Assembly (NCBI GenBank): GCA_011109175.1
Contig: RDEW01000098.1
Location: 18,715 to 81,926 of the forward strand
Length of the DNA stretch: 63,212 bases
Direction: 5' to 3'
Source of the DNA: Dicyema japonicum
Lineage: Eukaryota > Dicyemida > Rhombozoa > Dicyemidae
The notes beneath the pieces are model-generated. The model was not told the DNA's origin. It ran no database searches and was given only the letters and a program-made list of their open reading frames with translations. Position numbers and translations under genes: made by a program. Shown here in pieces: positions 34,279 through 46,479 of the stretch; position 1 is the stretch's first letter, and every line of letters starts with the position of its first letter.

Positions 34279-34977
34279 CTAAGCTATTTTTTCATCAAGA
34301 AGTGTGTATCGTCCCTCGGACTTTGATGACCAAAGATTTCTCATTTTCTGCAACATTAAACCAAACAAACCATCAGCAAAGGTCGTCTCATAAACAAAAT
34401 CACAAATATCACTGCAAGCATCACGACAAAAAATCCCAACACACGGTTCATACTGAACTTAAATATATTATTAATCTTCTCTAGCAGTTCAGCATTCTCT
34501 ACAATTAGCTAAATTTATGCCTTCCGATGATTTCACTCCGTCATTCTTAGGATTATTCTGAGGATTCTCAACACCCTTCTCTTTATCTGACGAATCCTAT
34601 TTTGGCTTCACTTCGACATTCTTCTGATTTCCTTTATGCGGTAAATTATACTTTGGGGGTTTTATCACATTTTGTTGTGCGTTGGGCTGATGATCACTGG
34701 GATTTTTGTTGTAATTCTCACTATTAGGAGGATTTTTGTTGGGATCTTTAACTTCGACGACTTTATTTAGAGCACGTAGTATATTTTTATGATTATCATC
34801 ATTCACATGATCATATGGATGGTACTTTGAGTTGTGCATGGGAGGGTACAACTTCTTAGGGTCAGTCTTGTTATCGATAAGCGATTCCTCGTGATGGTTA
34901 TTGCCCCTTTGCCGATTCAGATCAGACAACGGTCTCTTACTCGTTTTTTGCGGACGCTTATTATCAGGATTGGCCAT
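34279..34977 (-). CDS. Asn/Pro/Lys-rich protein with probable C-terminal membrane anchor
   Basis: Starts at ATG 34977 (MANPDNKRPQKTSKRPLSDL). About 115 hydrophilic, disordered residues follow, rich in N, P, K, H and D. A 21-nt GT...AG intron (34597-34617) contains an in-frame TAG; removing it continues as DSSDKEKGVENPQNNPKN. A 28-nt intron (34509-34536) then leads to LIVENAELLEKINNIFKFSM. As written the frame runs to a stop at 34279. If the six-base A run at 34428-34433 were one base shorter, the end would instead be VVMLAVIFVILFMRR and a stop at 34356, an excellent single transmembrane segment. I favour that tail-anchored form but cannot prove it. No known family. Confidence 0.55.
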
Positions 34978-34979
34978 TT

Positions 34980-35355
34980 CTTTATTATTACCATGTGTCG
35001 AAATTCTGATTTAGGTTAAGCTCACTTGAGTAAGTTTAAGATTGCTACCGGATTTTGTCCAGGATTTGAGACTCATATGACAAATGACTTGGATGCTCCT
35101 CAGAACTACCGTAAGTTAATAGAAACCCTTATTGATCATTAAATAGTCCTTACCGACAAGTGGCACCAACATTATCATTGAATGATGTCAAATATTTGCA
35201 TAATTATTTATTATTTTATTGTAAATTATATTAATATTTAATTATTATATTACTTAAAATATTTAAACGTCAACACATTGTAATTTTAACTATTATTATA
35301 ATATTTTTTGCCTATAAATAATATTACAGACTCTTCTGAACAGAATCTGACAATC
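34980..35355. other. No gene seen
   Basis: Upstream flank of the Asn/Pro/Lys-rich gene, very AT-rich (35160-35340). It may hold its promoter; no motif is distinctive. Confidence 0.35.
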
Positions 35356-36230
35356 TTCCATCCACTTTGCCCATTATGCCTTCTCGACTACCAGAATACG
35401 GGCCACTTTCCACTTTCGAAGCGCAATGGGTAACTCTTACTTCATGTGACTGGAAAACGTCGAATCTCACTCCAAGGATCTTCTGGATTCGCTTAGAAGG
35501 AATGGGAATGTTTTCGAAAATACCTCTAGTCCACCATTGAATCTCTTGACAAAATATGATAAACTAAGACTTGGATGCAGACACAGAAAGCAAATTCACA
35601 GGTAGCCAATCACAAACCCATTTGAGGTGTGGCTGAACTACCGCCACAGCCCTGGAAGGAGATTTGGCCTCCGCACCAATAATCAGGTCGTCCGCGTATG
35701 ATAAAAACATAGTGTCCTGATTTTTGATAGTAGGTAAATCATGTAGAAATAAGTTAAATAGGAAGAGACAGAGTGGAATCTTGTGGGACCCCATTAGGGA
35801 GTAGTCTTGATTTTGAATTAATTTATCCAATCCGGATTCTTCCACGTCAGCCAGTTAAGAAATTTTTCAGCCATAGCATGATGTTCGGATGTAAACTTGA
35901 ATTAAATATTTTTTTCAGGAGTGTCATCGAAACAGAGTCAAGGCTTTCTGTATATCTATAGACACCTGAGCCGTCTGTATGTTCAGCTTAATTTTAAAGC
36001 CGTCTGTGATGAACTGGGAGACAGATCCCAAATGAGTTGTTGTCGAACGACCTGCTATAAAGACATGTTGAAAATCAGGTAATTGTAGAACACGCGCTAA
36101 AAATAATAATTTATTTTTAAGGACGCTGCAAAGTTTTAGGGCGAATAATTTTTTATGTATACCTAAAAAATAATTAATTTTCAGATTATCAATATATTTC
36201 ATTATGTTAATTAGTTTAATAACTGAGTTA
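35356..36230 (-). pseudogene. Ingi/jockey-like LINE RT fragment
   Basis: Minus strand: VLQLPDFQHVFIAGRSTTTH and IQTAQVSIDIQKALTLFR (36202-35924), a shifted segment with KKIFNSSLHPN and LWLKNFL, then LFNLFLHDLPTIKNQDTMFL, SYADDLIIGAEAKSPSRAVA and WVCDWLPVNLLSVSASKS (35845-35564), then KILGVRFDVFQ (about 35490-35450). The RT catalytic SYADD is intact. No endonuclease part; 5'-truncated and frame-broken. Its 5' edge coincides with the start of the flank shared with the second LAMP-like locus. Confidence 0.75.
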
Positions 36231-36566
36231 TAGAAAAGATTGTCTCAGCTAAGTGATCCAAGGTAGGTATCCTATTTTTCACTTCATTTGGAATGTACTC
36301 AGGTCATATTTTTGGGAGTTTTCAAGGTATCTGTGAAAGAGTAAATAGAGAGAAATATTTTAAGGGTCATCACCTTAAGGAATATCAGTTGTCACTCGAA
36401 CAAAGTGTTTTGAGAAGATCATCCTTTTCTGTGTGATTTTCGAATTAATCGGATTTTAAAAGCAATAATGTTAAAAAATTAATTTATATTTTAAACCATG
36501 CCAAGCTATAAAAAATCAAACAACTATTATTTCAAACTGGGAAACGAGTAAATTAATATAACAATT
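36231..36566. repeat. Downstream flank shared by LAMP-like genes a and b
   Basis: About 36173-36566 aligns with about 42435-42888 (both contain TTTTCAGATTATCAATATAT, GTCTCAGCT and ATCATCCTTTTCTGTGTGAT). The duplication that made genes a and b therefore included their 3' flank; gene c lacks it. Confidence 0.75.
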
Positions 36567-37820
36567 TTAAAGGAATGGAATATTTTCCATTGGCTCTATT
36601 AAATTTCTTCGACGTTTGATATAGAGAACCCAAGTGACCCCAATAATTGTAAGTATAACTACGGTGATTATAATTCCCATATTTTGATAATTATTTGAAT
36701 GATTAGACTTATTATTCCTATAATTATTTTATAATTTTGTGAAAGACTGAACGTATTTTTCTTGTAGATTTCTGTGAAAAATTTGGGACAATCTTTAAGA
36801 TAAAATTATTTTTTTTAAAACACCCAGACTCTAAAATTCAGCACAATTTAAACTATTTCCAATAAAACAAAATTCAAATCATCCCGAAAAATCTGAGCAT
36901 TAAATGATGAAAATCTAATGTGAAATTTCTCAAGAAAATCAATAAAAAATAATTCACAGTGAAAATAACTTCCAACATTGACATATTTCCGATTTTGAAA
37001 ATACCATGACCCAATATACGTGTTACTAAATTTAAAGCCAATTTCCGAAATATAATATTTATTTTGTATCAAATTAAAGATTAAAAAAATTTCATTCGTT
37101 AAATTTTTTAGATGCAACTTAATTCCATCATTTTCTAAATAAATTTTTGGAATTTGAGTGCTTTGTAAAAAACTATGCGATATTGTCTATAATTGAGTAT
37201 CGTGTTTTACTTTTTTATCATTATAAACATCGATTTCAGTAATCTCACTTAATATAGCCTTGAGTCGATTTCCATTCATAAAATACCAAATTGGAGTATT
37301 TGGATCGTTAGATGGATTACAGTCATTAGCTAAATTAAATTATATTCAACCTCTTCCATCAAAATGCGAATAAGGTTTTTTAGTTTTATATTGTATTATC
37401 AAAGAATATATTTTAAGTGAATAGTATTTTTCCAAACTGATGGAAGTATCTCCACATCTGTAATATTCTCCATGTTTTATATTACTGATGTTTATTGAAT
37501 TTGTATAGGTTTTATTGTCTTTAACGGTTAATTATTAAATTACTATATTTTAACTCAATTTTTATTGTTATGTTATAGAATTCCTTTGAATATTGAATGA
37601 ACGATTTGAGAATAAAATTATATTTTTCATATTTGTAGTTCAATTTTTCATTGAGACTTTTAGCAGATTCGATTCTGAATACTTCACTTATTCCCTATCA
37701 TAGTTACTTATAAAATACATTTCTATTTACATCTGTCAAAAAACCATATCCAGAAAATAAAATATTAGCTTCAAAGGTCAAAAATATTAACAACATAAAA
37801 ATATTGAATGAACACGTCAT
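36567..37820 (-). CDS. LAMP-like type I membrane protein, gene a
   Basis: ATG at 37820 opens a signal peptide (TCSFNIFMLLIFLTFEA). Five short introns give a continuous product: 37695-37718 (24 nt), 37519-37543 (25), 37330-37350 (21), 37187-37210 (24) and 36831-36853 (23). The luminal part has two halves, each with G-x-Y-x-C ... C: GEYYRCGDTSISL to ANDCNPSN, then NKYYISEIGFKFSN, VNVGSYFHCELFFIDF, FSSFNAQIFRDD and SGCF. The repeated C-x(~35)-C with a core like KALQATVGNSYKC resembles lysosome-associated membrane glycoproteins. A membrane helix follows (MGIIITVVILTIIGVTWVLY), then the tail IKRRRNLIEPMENIPFL. One 1-nt break before the last intron looks like a consensus error. Likely a lysosomal or endosomal glycoprotein; family call inferred. 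Confidence 0.6.
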
Positions 37821-38591
37821 ATTAATAATTATGTCAATTACAGTGTTAATTATTTAATATATTAATTTTGATAATAAAATTAAATTTATTTATTTTAAAA
37901 ATTTCAATACTTATTTTTTTAAGAAAGAATCATTTAATTAATCAACTTGCATTTTGGAGAAACACCAAACGTCCCTCCAATCATGTATCCCTTACGGAAC
38001 TCAACCTAGGCTTTCTCAAAATCGCTAAGTCTTTTTACCATCCCCTCGGGCCAGACATCAAGCTATATCTGAGATACGTAAGAAACCTTCCTCTATAATA
38101 GAGTCTATATAGAGAGTAATCCATGACTCAAAACTAACCGCAGGAGAAGCCTGGTATAGTCACCAAGATCACCCGACGATGACTCTTTTCCTCTTGTGAT
38201 TCCAAATTTAATAAAATGAAATTAAGATTCAATTAACGTTTTTGAAAAATTGCAGCAATTTACCTTTTATTTTTTTAAACTGTCTCAGCTACAACACCCA
38301 GAAACACAAGGCGTTGCAAGAGCCAATTGTACTTCTTTCCTTTGGCCTTATTGTAATAATTAAATGAATCATTAATATGACTAGTTAGCCAATTGGTTAA
38401 TTGGTCGGTAGGTTGAGATGGTTGCATATCTGTATTTTACGAATTTCTTATAAAAGGAGGATCCGTTAAGTTTCGGAGACATCAAGACATCTAAGTGTGT
38501 CCAGAAATCTAGGATTTATTTATTAGTAAAAGATTTATAATTATATCATCTTGTATTTAAACAAAGATCTCAAATAAAAACATTTTATTAT
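37821..38591. other. No gene seen
   Basis: Upstream of LAMP-like gene a. The first ~130 bp resemble the sequence upstream of gene b, so they may contain a shared promoter. The remainder shows no coding signal. Confidence 0.35.
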
Positions 38592-38885
38592 TTGACTTTT
38601 TTACATATTATACAAAAAATGAAGAAACACCATGCAATGCCGCCATGGAAGAATTTTCGGCCACACTCAATTTTCTATATTCAGAGGATGTCCAAGAAGT
38701 TTTCTTCCCAAGACACTTGCGGAAGATTATACAATGATCGGGGTCCGATTGATAGGTGTAGAAGATCTGGACGGAATCAGGAGGCAAGCACGACGACGAA
38801 AGGGATAGAGAAAGGTGACGGAAAAAATAGTCGAAAACATGGAACAAGCAAAACCATAAACACTGTTTATTGGTAACGCGGATGT
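38592..38885 (+). pseudogene. LINE 3' end, FRGRPR family
   Basis: Reads ETPCNAAMEEF (about 38629-38665), the same as the minus-strand TPCNAAMEEFF at 12.28 kb, and runs to AAACCATAAACACTGTTTAT and GGTAACGCGGATGTGC, a 3' tail also seen at 12.05 and 57.93 kb. 5'-truncated insertion. Confidence 0.65.
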
Positions 38886-38889
38886 GCAT

Positions 38890-39655
38890 TGACTAATCAA
38901 CCAATTATTATGTTACCAGTATTTGCTAGGACACGGATTATATGGAGTTATTTATTTATTGTTATTAAATAATTAAAAAACTTAATTTAAGGAGGTTGAA
39001 TGGCTATGGTGTTTGCTCTGACGATAGCTATAGAATACGCTGTCGAAACTGATCCTTAGAGTCCATTAGCCGATCGTTCGCTTTTGGACTGAAAATTCCT
39101 GATGTCTATTAATTAACTCCAGGCTTACAATATTTTCTGTACAAGTCCATCGCAAACAGTCACAATTAATAAATTTAAGGAAGAAACCAAAGGGAGAACA
39201 TCTGCTTGTGCCGTCCAAATCCATCTACCAATAGTCCATTACAGGCCTCGCTTCGAAGAGAGGTTCGCCCTCTTCGATTTTTATCAGACGGCCAACCGTC
39301 GCTTAAATCACTTCATTTTTGGGCGGAAGAGTTTCCATACTGTAAACTTCATCAGTGGATTTATCTAAGAGAAAGGGAAATCCCTTTCAACTACTGTGTC
39401 GTGCAAGAAGGAGTATTCGCCTCATGGGTGTAATCTGTATGACTAGAATTGACCTTCGATAAAGAGTTCATCCTTCGGATTCGGATCAATGACTAAAAAT
39501 CCAATGTCATCAGACTTTATGTTCAACGAGAAGGCTCATTTGATTATTACAATTATTTGTTATATATTAATACTTTTTGTTTGCAGTGAAAATAAATTTA
39601 ATTGTATAATAAAAAAATAACTTACTGTCACTGAAAAACTAGTGACATTATATAG
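38890..39655. other. No gene recognised
   Basis: A 75-residue plus-strand frame (39206-39433) has no paralogue or known motif. No other signal. Confidence 0.35.
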
Positions 39656-39935
39656 GGCATGTACCAAGAATGAACCCGGACGCACCCGCTAACAAAGCGA
39701 TGGAAGATTACTTTGACAGTTGCGAAAAACCATTCCGCGGACGACCTAGATCGACACTTCCGACTGCCTTAAACAAAAACTTAAATCGTGTGAGAAAAAA
39801 TCTAAGGACGGGGGACGACCTGGACGAATTGAGATCACTCGCATTTGACAGAGGAAGATGGAAAAGACTAACTATAAATATTGTTACTTTGAGTGTTGCA
39901 CATGCGGGACTACAATCATTATGGCTTTCGTGAAA
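39656..39935 (+). pseudogene. LINE C-terminal fragment, FRGRPR family
   Basis: Reads NKAMEDYFDSCEKPFRGRPR, STLPTALNKNLNRVRKNLRT and DDLDELRSLAFDRGRWKRLT, the complete C-terminal tail of this LINE type in one frame, ending in a short (TAA)n tail at 39943-39957. Good preservation suggests a young insertion. Confidence 0.75.
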
Positions 39936-39959
39936 GTGCCTTAATAATAATAATAATTA

Positions 39960-40677
39960 AATATGGATCCAAACGCTGTAAATTTATCATCAATAAAGCT
40001 AATGTCCCGTGGCGCCATGTGGTGCTACGTGGATAGTTGTATTTTCTTTCCTTCCGATGGCGTCACTGGATCCACCTTACTGAGGAGGCGCCCATGCCTG
40101 ACCGGCATCAAGAGGATACAACAATTCTTCCCCGGAGACAACGTCGTTTCTTGGTGACAAGTTCTAGAATGCTAGAACGAGTCATGAGTTAGTTAGTTTG
40201 GTTACCCTTGTCTTTGGGAATAATTTTAATTTTTTAATGTCGAGTGCTAAAATTTTGAATTTAAATGTTGGATAACTAGCTTCCCAATGACTTCAAGTTA
40301 ATTAGAGGATTTCGAAAACAATTTTGTAATATTTTTAATAATGTTAATATTTTTTCAAAGCATTTCGGAGTTATATTTTCATTTCATGTTATGTTGAGAA
40401 TTATTTCAAACACTCATAAACATTCCTTTGGGTATAAGAGAAAGAATCTGTAAATTATAAAAGGCCAATTCTGGAGGGTCACACTTGAGTTAATAATAAC
40501 CACATTAATCACTCTATAATAACCCACATTAAATTCAGTATCACTTAGAATAAGATTGCAGGCTTAGAACTGAATTATAATCCATATAATGAATTCTAGT
40601 AAAATGAATATTAACAATATTAAAAGTTACTACAATTAAAAAAGTTATCTATCTTATGCGCTCCTTCGAAGACATAA
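39960..40677. other. No gene seen
   Basis: AT-rich spacer between a LINE tail and the Tc1-like element. The frame at 39963-40157 is not recognised. Confidence 0.35.
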
Positions 40678-41259
40678 TACACTCAATCCCATAAATGATG
40701 ACCCAATTCCCGTAAATGATGTCCAAGTTATATATATAAATAATACACGAGTAAATCTATATTTTAATTTCCCCTATTATGGTATCAACTAATACAGATA
40801 TGAGAAGTCGCAAGGTTTTTATGAACGAAAGTCTATTTAATCAGATTAAAAGACTTTACAAAGTTAAAACAAAAGAAGAGTTGATTGAGATCACCTCGAT
40901 CAGTAAAAAGAGTTTGAACAGGTGTATACAAAAGATCGAAAGCTGTGAACTCGAGGATCCTACTTTCACTGATTTTTACAAGACAGTAGGACGAAATAAG
41001 AAAGATAAAGAAATGTTAAGTGCTGAAATGAGATCTATTTTTGGAAAAGACAACTCGCTGACACAAGTTGGTCTTCAAGAAAACTTTCAGTGAATCTTTC
41101 TCAGTCTCAAATTTCAAGAGATTTAAAGGAGGCCTGCATCACAAGAAAAAGACTCAAGAAAAGGTCCGAAGTTAGATTGAGTACAGAAAACTTGGCAGAA
41201 AGGGGAGTATTTGGTCATCATTTATGGGAATTGGGTCAACATTTATGGGATTGAGTGTA
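40678..41259 (+). mobile_element. Short Tc1-like transposon derivative with ~49-bp inverted repeats
   Basis: Left end 40678-40726 (TACACTCAATCCCATAAATG ...) is mirrored by 41211-41259 (... CATTTATGGGATTGAGTGTA), with few mismatches. Inside, 40779-41195 encodes only the DNA-binding half of a transposase: EELIEITSISKKSLNRCIQK, VGRNKKDKEMLSAEMRSIFG, NSLTQVGLQENF, then one frame over SQSQISRDLKEACITRKRLK and STENLAERGVF. This is the double helix-turn-helix of Tc1/mariner-like enzymes. The catalytic DDE domain is missing, so it is a non-autonomous derivative of about 580 bp. Confidence 0.75.
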
Positions 41260-42888
41260 ATACAGTCAACCCCTGCTCCAATAGAAAACGTTCCAAATAC
41301 AGAGTGGGAGTTGGTAAGCCACTCTTTTAATACAGGGGGATTTATTTAAATTCTTATTAATGAAAAGGCAAGTTTCATCACAATTAATAATATCTGTTGT
41401 GGCAATGTATTTAAATAAATATTGGAAACTGAATCAAAGACTGTAATAATAAATAATAATGATATTCGCAACAAGAGAGTTAATCAATTGAGGTCGCTTG
41501 TGGCGCACCTCAGAAAATCTTTGCCGTCAGACCTCGACTTTCATCTTGATTTTTCTGAGGTCGTTTAAGTCATCAAGAATTTCCAGTCGCATTTTGCATT
41601 TTTAGGTCGTTATTTAAGGTCAGAAGAGTGTTGTCTGTGGTCTGCCCGAAAAAATACTGATGATTATTTTACTCATTATCAAGTATTCAAAAATCTAATT
41701 ATATTGGGAGTCATTTTATAGGTTTTTCTTTGAGTTAACTTCATCCCGGTCTTTACAGATTTTTAATAAATTTGCAGACTTGATGAATTTTTTAGACCTC
41801 TTAGGGGTCTTTGTTATTTCTATTGATAAGAAAATGATGCTACGGCTACGTACTTGGTAAATCAAAACTATGGAAAATATTGATCATTACCATTTAAAAA
41901 TAAAAATAATAGAATAAAACAAATTTTGAGTGTAATTAAAGTTGAAAAATCAAAAAAATGACCTCCTTTCTTGAGAGTTGTATCAAATCTACAGGGCGAA
42001 ATTGAAAGTTATATTATTCTATTGTGTTCTTTTCAAGGGAATTGTGAGGAATTAAAAATTTTATGATTTTCAAAATATCTTTGAATGAATAATTATAGAG
42101 TTATTAGAATATATGTTGTCATTCGCACAGAACGTGATTTGGCTCGAAAGGAAACTACCTTGAAGATACACGTGGGGTTATGTCAATTACGATGTAAAAA
42201 TCGGTTAATATAGACTGTATCCCAGAAAGTGTAGTACATGCCTTCGATGAAATTGTTTCTGAATACAAATCGACTTAAGTGAGTAAGAGGCAAGTAAAAT
42301 AAATACCTGAAAAGCAGTCTCTTTCTTCTCATCTAATGATTTCGCCCAACTAACGACGATTGATGCTGTCAAGTCAGCCAAGTAATCAAAAACTGCAGAC
42401 AAGCGGACTGTTACAGCTGAGTTCTTATCAAAACAAATTAATTTTCAGATTATCAATATATTTCATTATGTTAGGTAGTTTAATTAATGACAACTGAGTC
42501 AAAATATAGATAGTCTCAGCTTTTAAAAAAATAAAGATGAGTTAAAAGAAAAAAGTGATCCAATGTGAGGCAATATCAGTTAGGACGGGCATCTTATAAT
42601 ATTTTTCATATTGAATGTAATCAGGTAATGTTTTTGAGAGTTTCATGTGTCTTTAAAGGATTAAATATAGAGAGTAATTGAAATTGCTCACCACCCTAGG
42701 GAATATAAGTTGTCATTCGAACATAAGTGGTTTAAGAGGATCATCCTTTTCTGTGTGATATTCGAATTAATTGATTTTAGAAGCAATAATGTTAAAAAAT
42801 TAATTTTAATTTAAAACCATGCCAATCTATAAAAAAATCAAACAACTATTATTTCAAACTGGGAAACGAGTAAATTAATATAACAATT
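41260..42888. other. No gene; one pogo-like end and the LAMP b downstream flank
   Basis: CAGTCAACCCCTGCTCC (41265-41281), preceded by TA, looks like the terminus of a pogo-type transposon but I find no partner. 41480-41660 has several GAGGTCG/AGGTCGTT repeats. 42435-42888 is the 3' flank shared with LAMP-like gene a. Confidence 0.4.
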
Positions 42889-44083
42889 TTAAAGCAATGG
42901 AAAATTTTCCATTGGTTCTAATAAATTTCTTCGACGTTTGATATAAAGAACCCAAGTGACCCCAATAATTGTAAGTATAACTAGGGTGATTGTAATTCCC
43001 ATAATTTTATAAATTCTTAAATGATTAGAGTTATTATTTTGTGAAAGAGTAAAACATATTCTTTCTTCTAGCTGTTTCATTTTCAAAACACCCAGAATCT
43101 AAATTTACGATAATTCAAACTATTTCCGATGAAATTGAAATTCATATCATATCTAAAAAATTGAGCCCTTAATGATGAAAAAATCGCTCGAAGTTTGGGT
43201 AGATTTATATGCAATAATTTACAGTTAAAGTAATTTCCTACGTTGACATAATTCGGATTATTAGGATACCATGTCCAATTATTTTCGCTTTTGAATGTAA
43301 AAATAATTTCCGAAATATAATATTTATTTTGTTTTAATTTAAAAATAAAAAATATTTCAAATTTGTTTTGATTTAGATGAATTTTAATTCTATCGTTTTC
43401 ATAATCAATTTTTGTAGTTTGACATTCTCTTAAAACACATTTATATCCAGACTATATCAAATTTTAAATTTTACAGTTTACTAATGACAATATAGATTTC
43501 AATATTCCCACTTAAAATAGCCAAGAGTCGTTTTCCATTCATAAAATACCAAATTGGAATATTCTGATCGTTAGATGGATTACAGTCATTAGCTAGATTA
43601 AATTGTATTCAAACCTCTTCCATCTATATTTGCATAAAGAGGACCAGCTCTATATTGTATTATCAAAGAATATATTGTGACAGAATAGTCATTTCCCAAA
43701 CTGATTTTAGTATCTCCACATCTGTAATATTCTCCATTTTTGATTTCTGTTATGTTTTTTGTATTTGTGTAGGTTTTATTATCTTGATGGTTAAAAATTA
43801 AATTACTAGAGTTTAATTTAATTTTCATTGTTATGTTATAGAATTCCTTTGAAGGTTGAATGATCAGTTCGATAGTTAAATTGTGTTTCTTGATTTCATA
43901 CTTCAATTTATTATTGTAAGTATCATAATTGATTCTGAATACATCAATTATTATCTATTTTTGTGAATTATAAAATACATTCTTATGGATATTTGTCAAA
44001 AAACAATCTCCATACCATTTCATACTATGTAGATCAATCCTAGATGCAATTTTGGTGATCAATGACAAAAATATTAACAACAT
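42889..44083 (-). CDS. LAMP-like type I membrane protein, gene b
   Basis: Best start is ATG 44083 (MLLIFLSLITK, hydrophobic signal); a 1-nt deletion relative to gene a separates it from the upstream start. Introns: 43955-43978 (24 nt), 43783-43806 (24; read through without a stop if retained), 43593-43614 (22), a fourth of 37 nt (43452-43488, or a 23-nt version with an indel) and 43099-43120 (22). Luminal landmarks: NGEYYRCGDTKISLGND, TIYSLIIQYRAG, ANDCNPSND, NKYYISEIIFTFKSENN, VNVGNYFNCKL and FSSLRAQFFRYD. Membrane segment MGITITLVILTIIGVTWVLY; tail IKRRRNLLEPMENFPLL. ENFPLL fits the acidic dileucine lysosomal sorting signal [DE]xxxL[LI]. A close paralogue of gene a, with the duplication extending into the 3' flank. 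Confidence 0.6.
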
Positions 44084-44449
44084 AAAAATGTTAATGAACA
44101 CGTCAATGATTATAATTAGGTCACTACCTATGTAGATAATTTAATAAAAATCAATTTTTTATTTATTTTAAATATTTCTACATTTATTTATAAAGCAATG
44201 CGCATTTTTATTCATCAAGATACTTTTAAAATACGGCAAAGCATGTCATGTTAATTTTATTGACACATGACCTCCAAAATTCGATTCTCCTTTTTAAGGC
44301 CATTACTTTATCGTTCAAAATAAAACAATTTGTTATTCTCCTTTTAGCGTTAATGTAAATTTATTCAGTTTTTCATAATTTGAAACCAAATATGCAATTC
44401 TCTGTAACCAAAGATTGTTTTCAATTTTTTGTAAATTGAAAAATTTAGT

Positions 44450-44800
44450 TTCTTAAGAAACACAACAAGCTCGTTTCGTAATTCGAAAAAACGTTGCAAT
44501 TCCCTTCCAAGAGGCTACTATTTTACTTCTGTATTGATGAACCTTTCCACAACGTGGTAAAAGATAACTTTCCTGTTTAATTAAAATAATTCAATACTTC
44601 ATAAAATGCTTTGACATTTTTAATTGCACCTTGTAAATACATTCAATTTGTTTTGACAAAAGAAAATGCCTTTATCCTTTAGATGAGGATGCTTCATCAA
44701 TAAATGTCTTGTTAGTTTGGCAGGAGCAAAAGATGTGTTCGGTGGCATACTACACATTTTGCTGTATGCGTTAAATCAGATCAGTTCTGAAAAAACACAC
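44450..44800 (-). pseudogene. hAT (ZBED-type) transposase N-terminal fragment
   Basis: Minus strand: KCVVCHRT (about 44766-44743), then TSFAPAKLTRHLLMKHPHLK with DKGIFFCQN: the BED-type finger C-x2-C ... H-x4-H of ZBED/DUF4371 hAT proteins (typically VLSN.SMKPSKLKRHLETKH). KMSKHFMKY and SYLLPRCGKVHQYRSKI follow in broken frames. Truncated, inactive. Confidence 0.55.
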
Positions 44801-46479
44801 ATGAGAGGTAGCTTTCAACAAATTTTTTTTTATAAAATTATAATTATAAAAAACCTTTTGTTTGAAAATTTTATAGAATCTTTTATGCAATTATTGTTTC
44901 TCATTAAAAGTCTATAAAATTGACTAACTAACTCAAAGTTAGAGGTTTAATTTACGAAGATACGAGATTAAAATGGCACATGGATTGGAGTTTGATTTTT
45001 AATATAACAGCATGCAATGAGAGTGGAACAATAACAATAGATTTGTGGTACGTTACACATGACCACATGTGATGTACATAAACCGAACATACGGAATCTG
45101 ATTATAACCCTGTTAGTTACCTTTAAGATTTTCTAAGGAGATATTTTTCCGGGCTTTGAAGCAAAAAACATTTTACTGAATTATTTTTTTGGAAAGTCTG
45201 TAAGTCGCTTTCTTATTTTGCATCAAAATTCTTATTCGTGCAGCTTATAAAAAATCCTCAAAGTTTTTTAATTCCAAGCAGTGCGGGATTCGAACCCAGA
45301 TTCTTCGTACACACAACGCTTCCTTAGTTCACAACCTAGGTTTTCTTATATATCTTGAGTCAATCCATGGTCGTGGAAATCAGAAACATGAACTTTTATC
45401 CATCATGAAGCAAAGTTGACGTTTTGTGTTTTAGAGGTGACCAGAATTGGACAATATATTCATTGACCAGAATTGATTAGACTTTCGTTAAATGAGAGTT
45501 TTTACATCGAAAATGCCTAGAAAATTCTGCTTTTTCTAAAAAATTAAAAACGAATTTCCTCGAGTTGTCCGTTACTGGTCTCATCGCTTCCAGAAGTATC
45601 AAAAAACTTTTGTAAAATTTTTTTCTGGGCGGATAGAGATGCGTCGCTATTTTGATTTATTCCCATATGGGTTCTTAGATTTATTTGCAGAAAAGCATGG
45701 CATTTATTTGTTAAAATTACTAAAGTCTAATTAAGATCACGGAGATGACACTCACAAAAGTGACATTACAAATAGAACTGATCTCTACGATTTCTCGTGA
45801 ATCATGATAAAATATAAAATAAAATACGTATTCGATGTTGATTTTATCAAAGAACTTTAAAATTCAAAAAAAGTATAGGAATGAAGTCAATCGATATGGT
45901 AATTTTGACATGACTACAAAACAAAAACATATTCACATCAGTTCTATTCACTTGCGAAAAAATTAATGATACGTACGAATGATAAAACTGCGAATGTTAA
46001 GAATGTTAAGAATACTAATAAGCTGGATAAAACAGTCGCGCGAGGACAAAGTAACTGCCGCACTCTTGATTTCAACACGAAATCTCATTGGGTTTTTTTG
46101 GACTTTTCTCTTGTTTTGTCCTCAATTCTGGTTCTTGTCGATATGCATAAAAATGTTTGGAATGTCTGAAGTGATAATATTATTAAGAAAATCTGTGTCA
46201 GTTTGATGTCTCATATTGTTGAAGATATCTTCCTCAGATCCAATGTATCCTGTGTAAATTGGAGCCAGTATCAGAGTCACATATCAAAGAGTTTTTGTGG
46301 TTTGAATAAAGAATTTTCGAATCGAGAAGAAATAGTGTTAGCAGATTAATATCTAATTCCATTCGGACGTATCTGCGATTATACGGAAAGAAGACATTCT
46401 CAAGTTACGCAAAGACAACTTCGCATGGCTTATTGTTGTAAAACTAATACGAAAATAAATCAACTAGGGACGAAGTTAA
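44801..46479. other. No gene recognised
   Basis: Long AT-rich stretch. The only notable item is a tRNA-like B box on the minus strand (next entry). Frames at 45966-46206 have no recognisable motif. Confidence 0.4.
45268..45345 (-). tRNA. tRNA-like fragment (B box only convincing)
   Basis: Minus strand contains CTGGGTTCGAATCCCGC, a near-perfect T arm and B box (GGTTCGAATCC), about 40 nt downstream of TAGGTTGTGAACTAAGG. Acceptor stems do not pair and the A box is poor. Probably a tRNA pseudogene or SINE scrap. Confidence 0.25.

Noticed and set aside
34597-34617. Stop-codon read-through or a variant genetic code in the Asn-rich gene
   Set aside because: A 21-nt GT...AG intron explains the TAG, and the same device works at many unrelated stops in the window.
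37187-37210. Programmed frameshifting as explanation for broken LAMP-like frames
   Set aside because: GT...AG segments of matching length at the same position in paralogues make splicing the better explanation.
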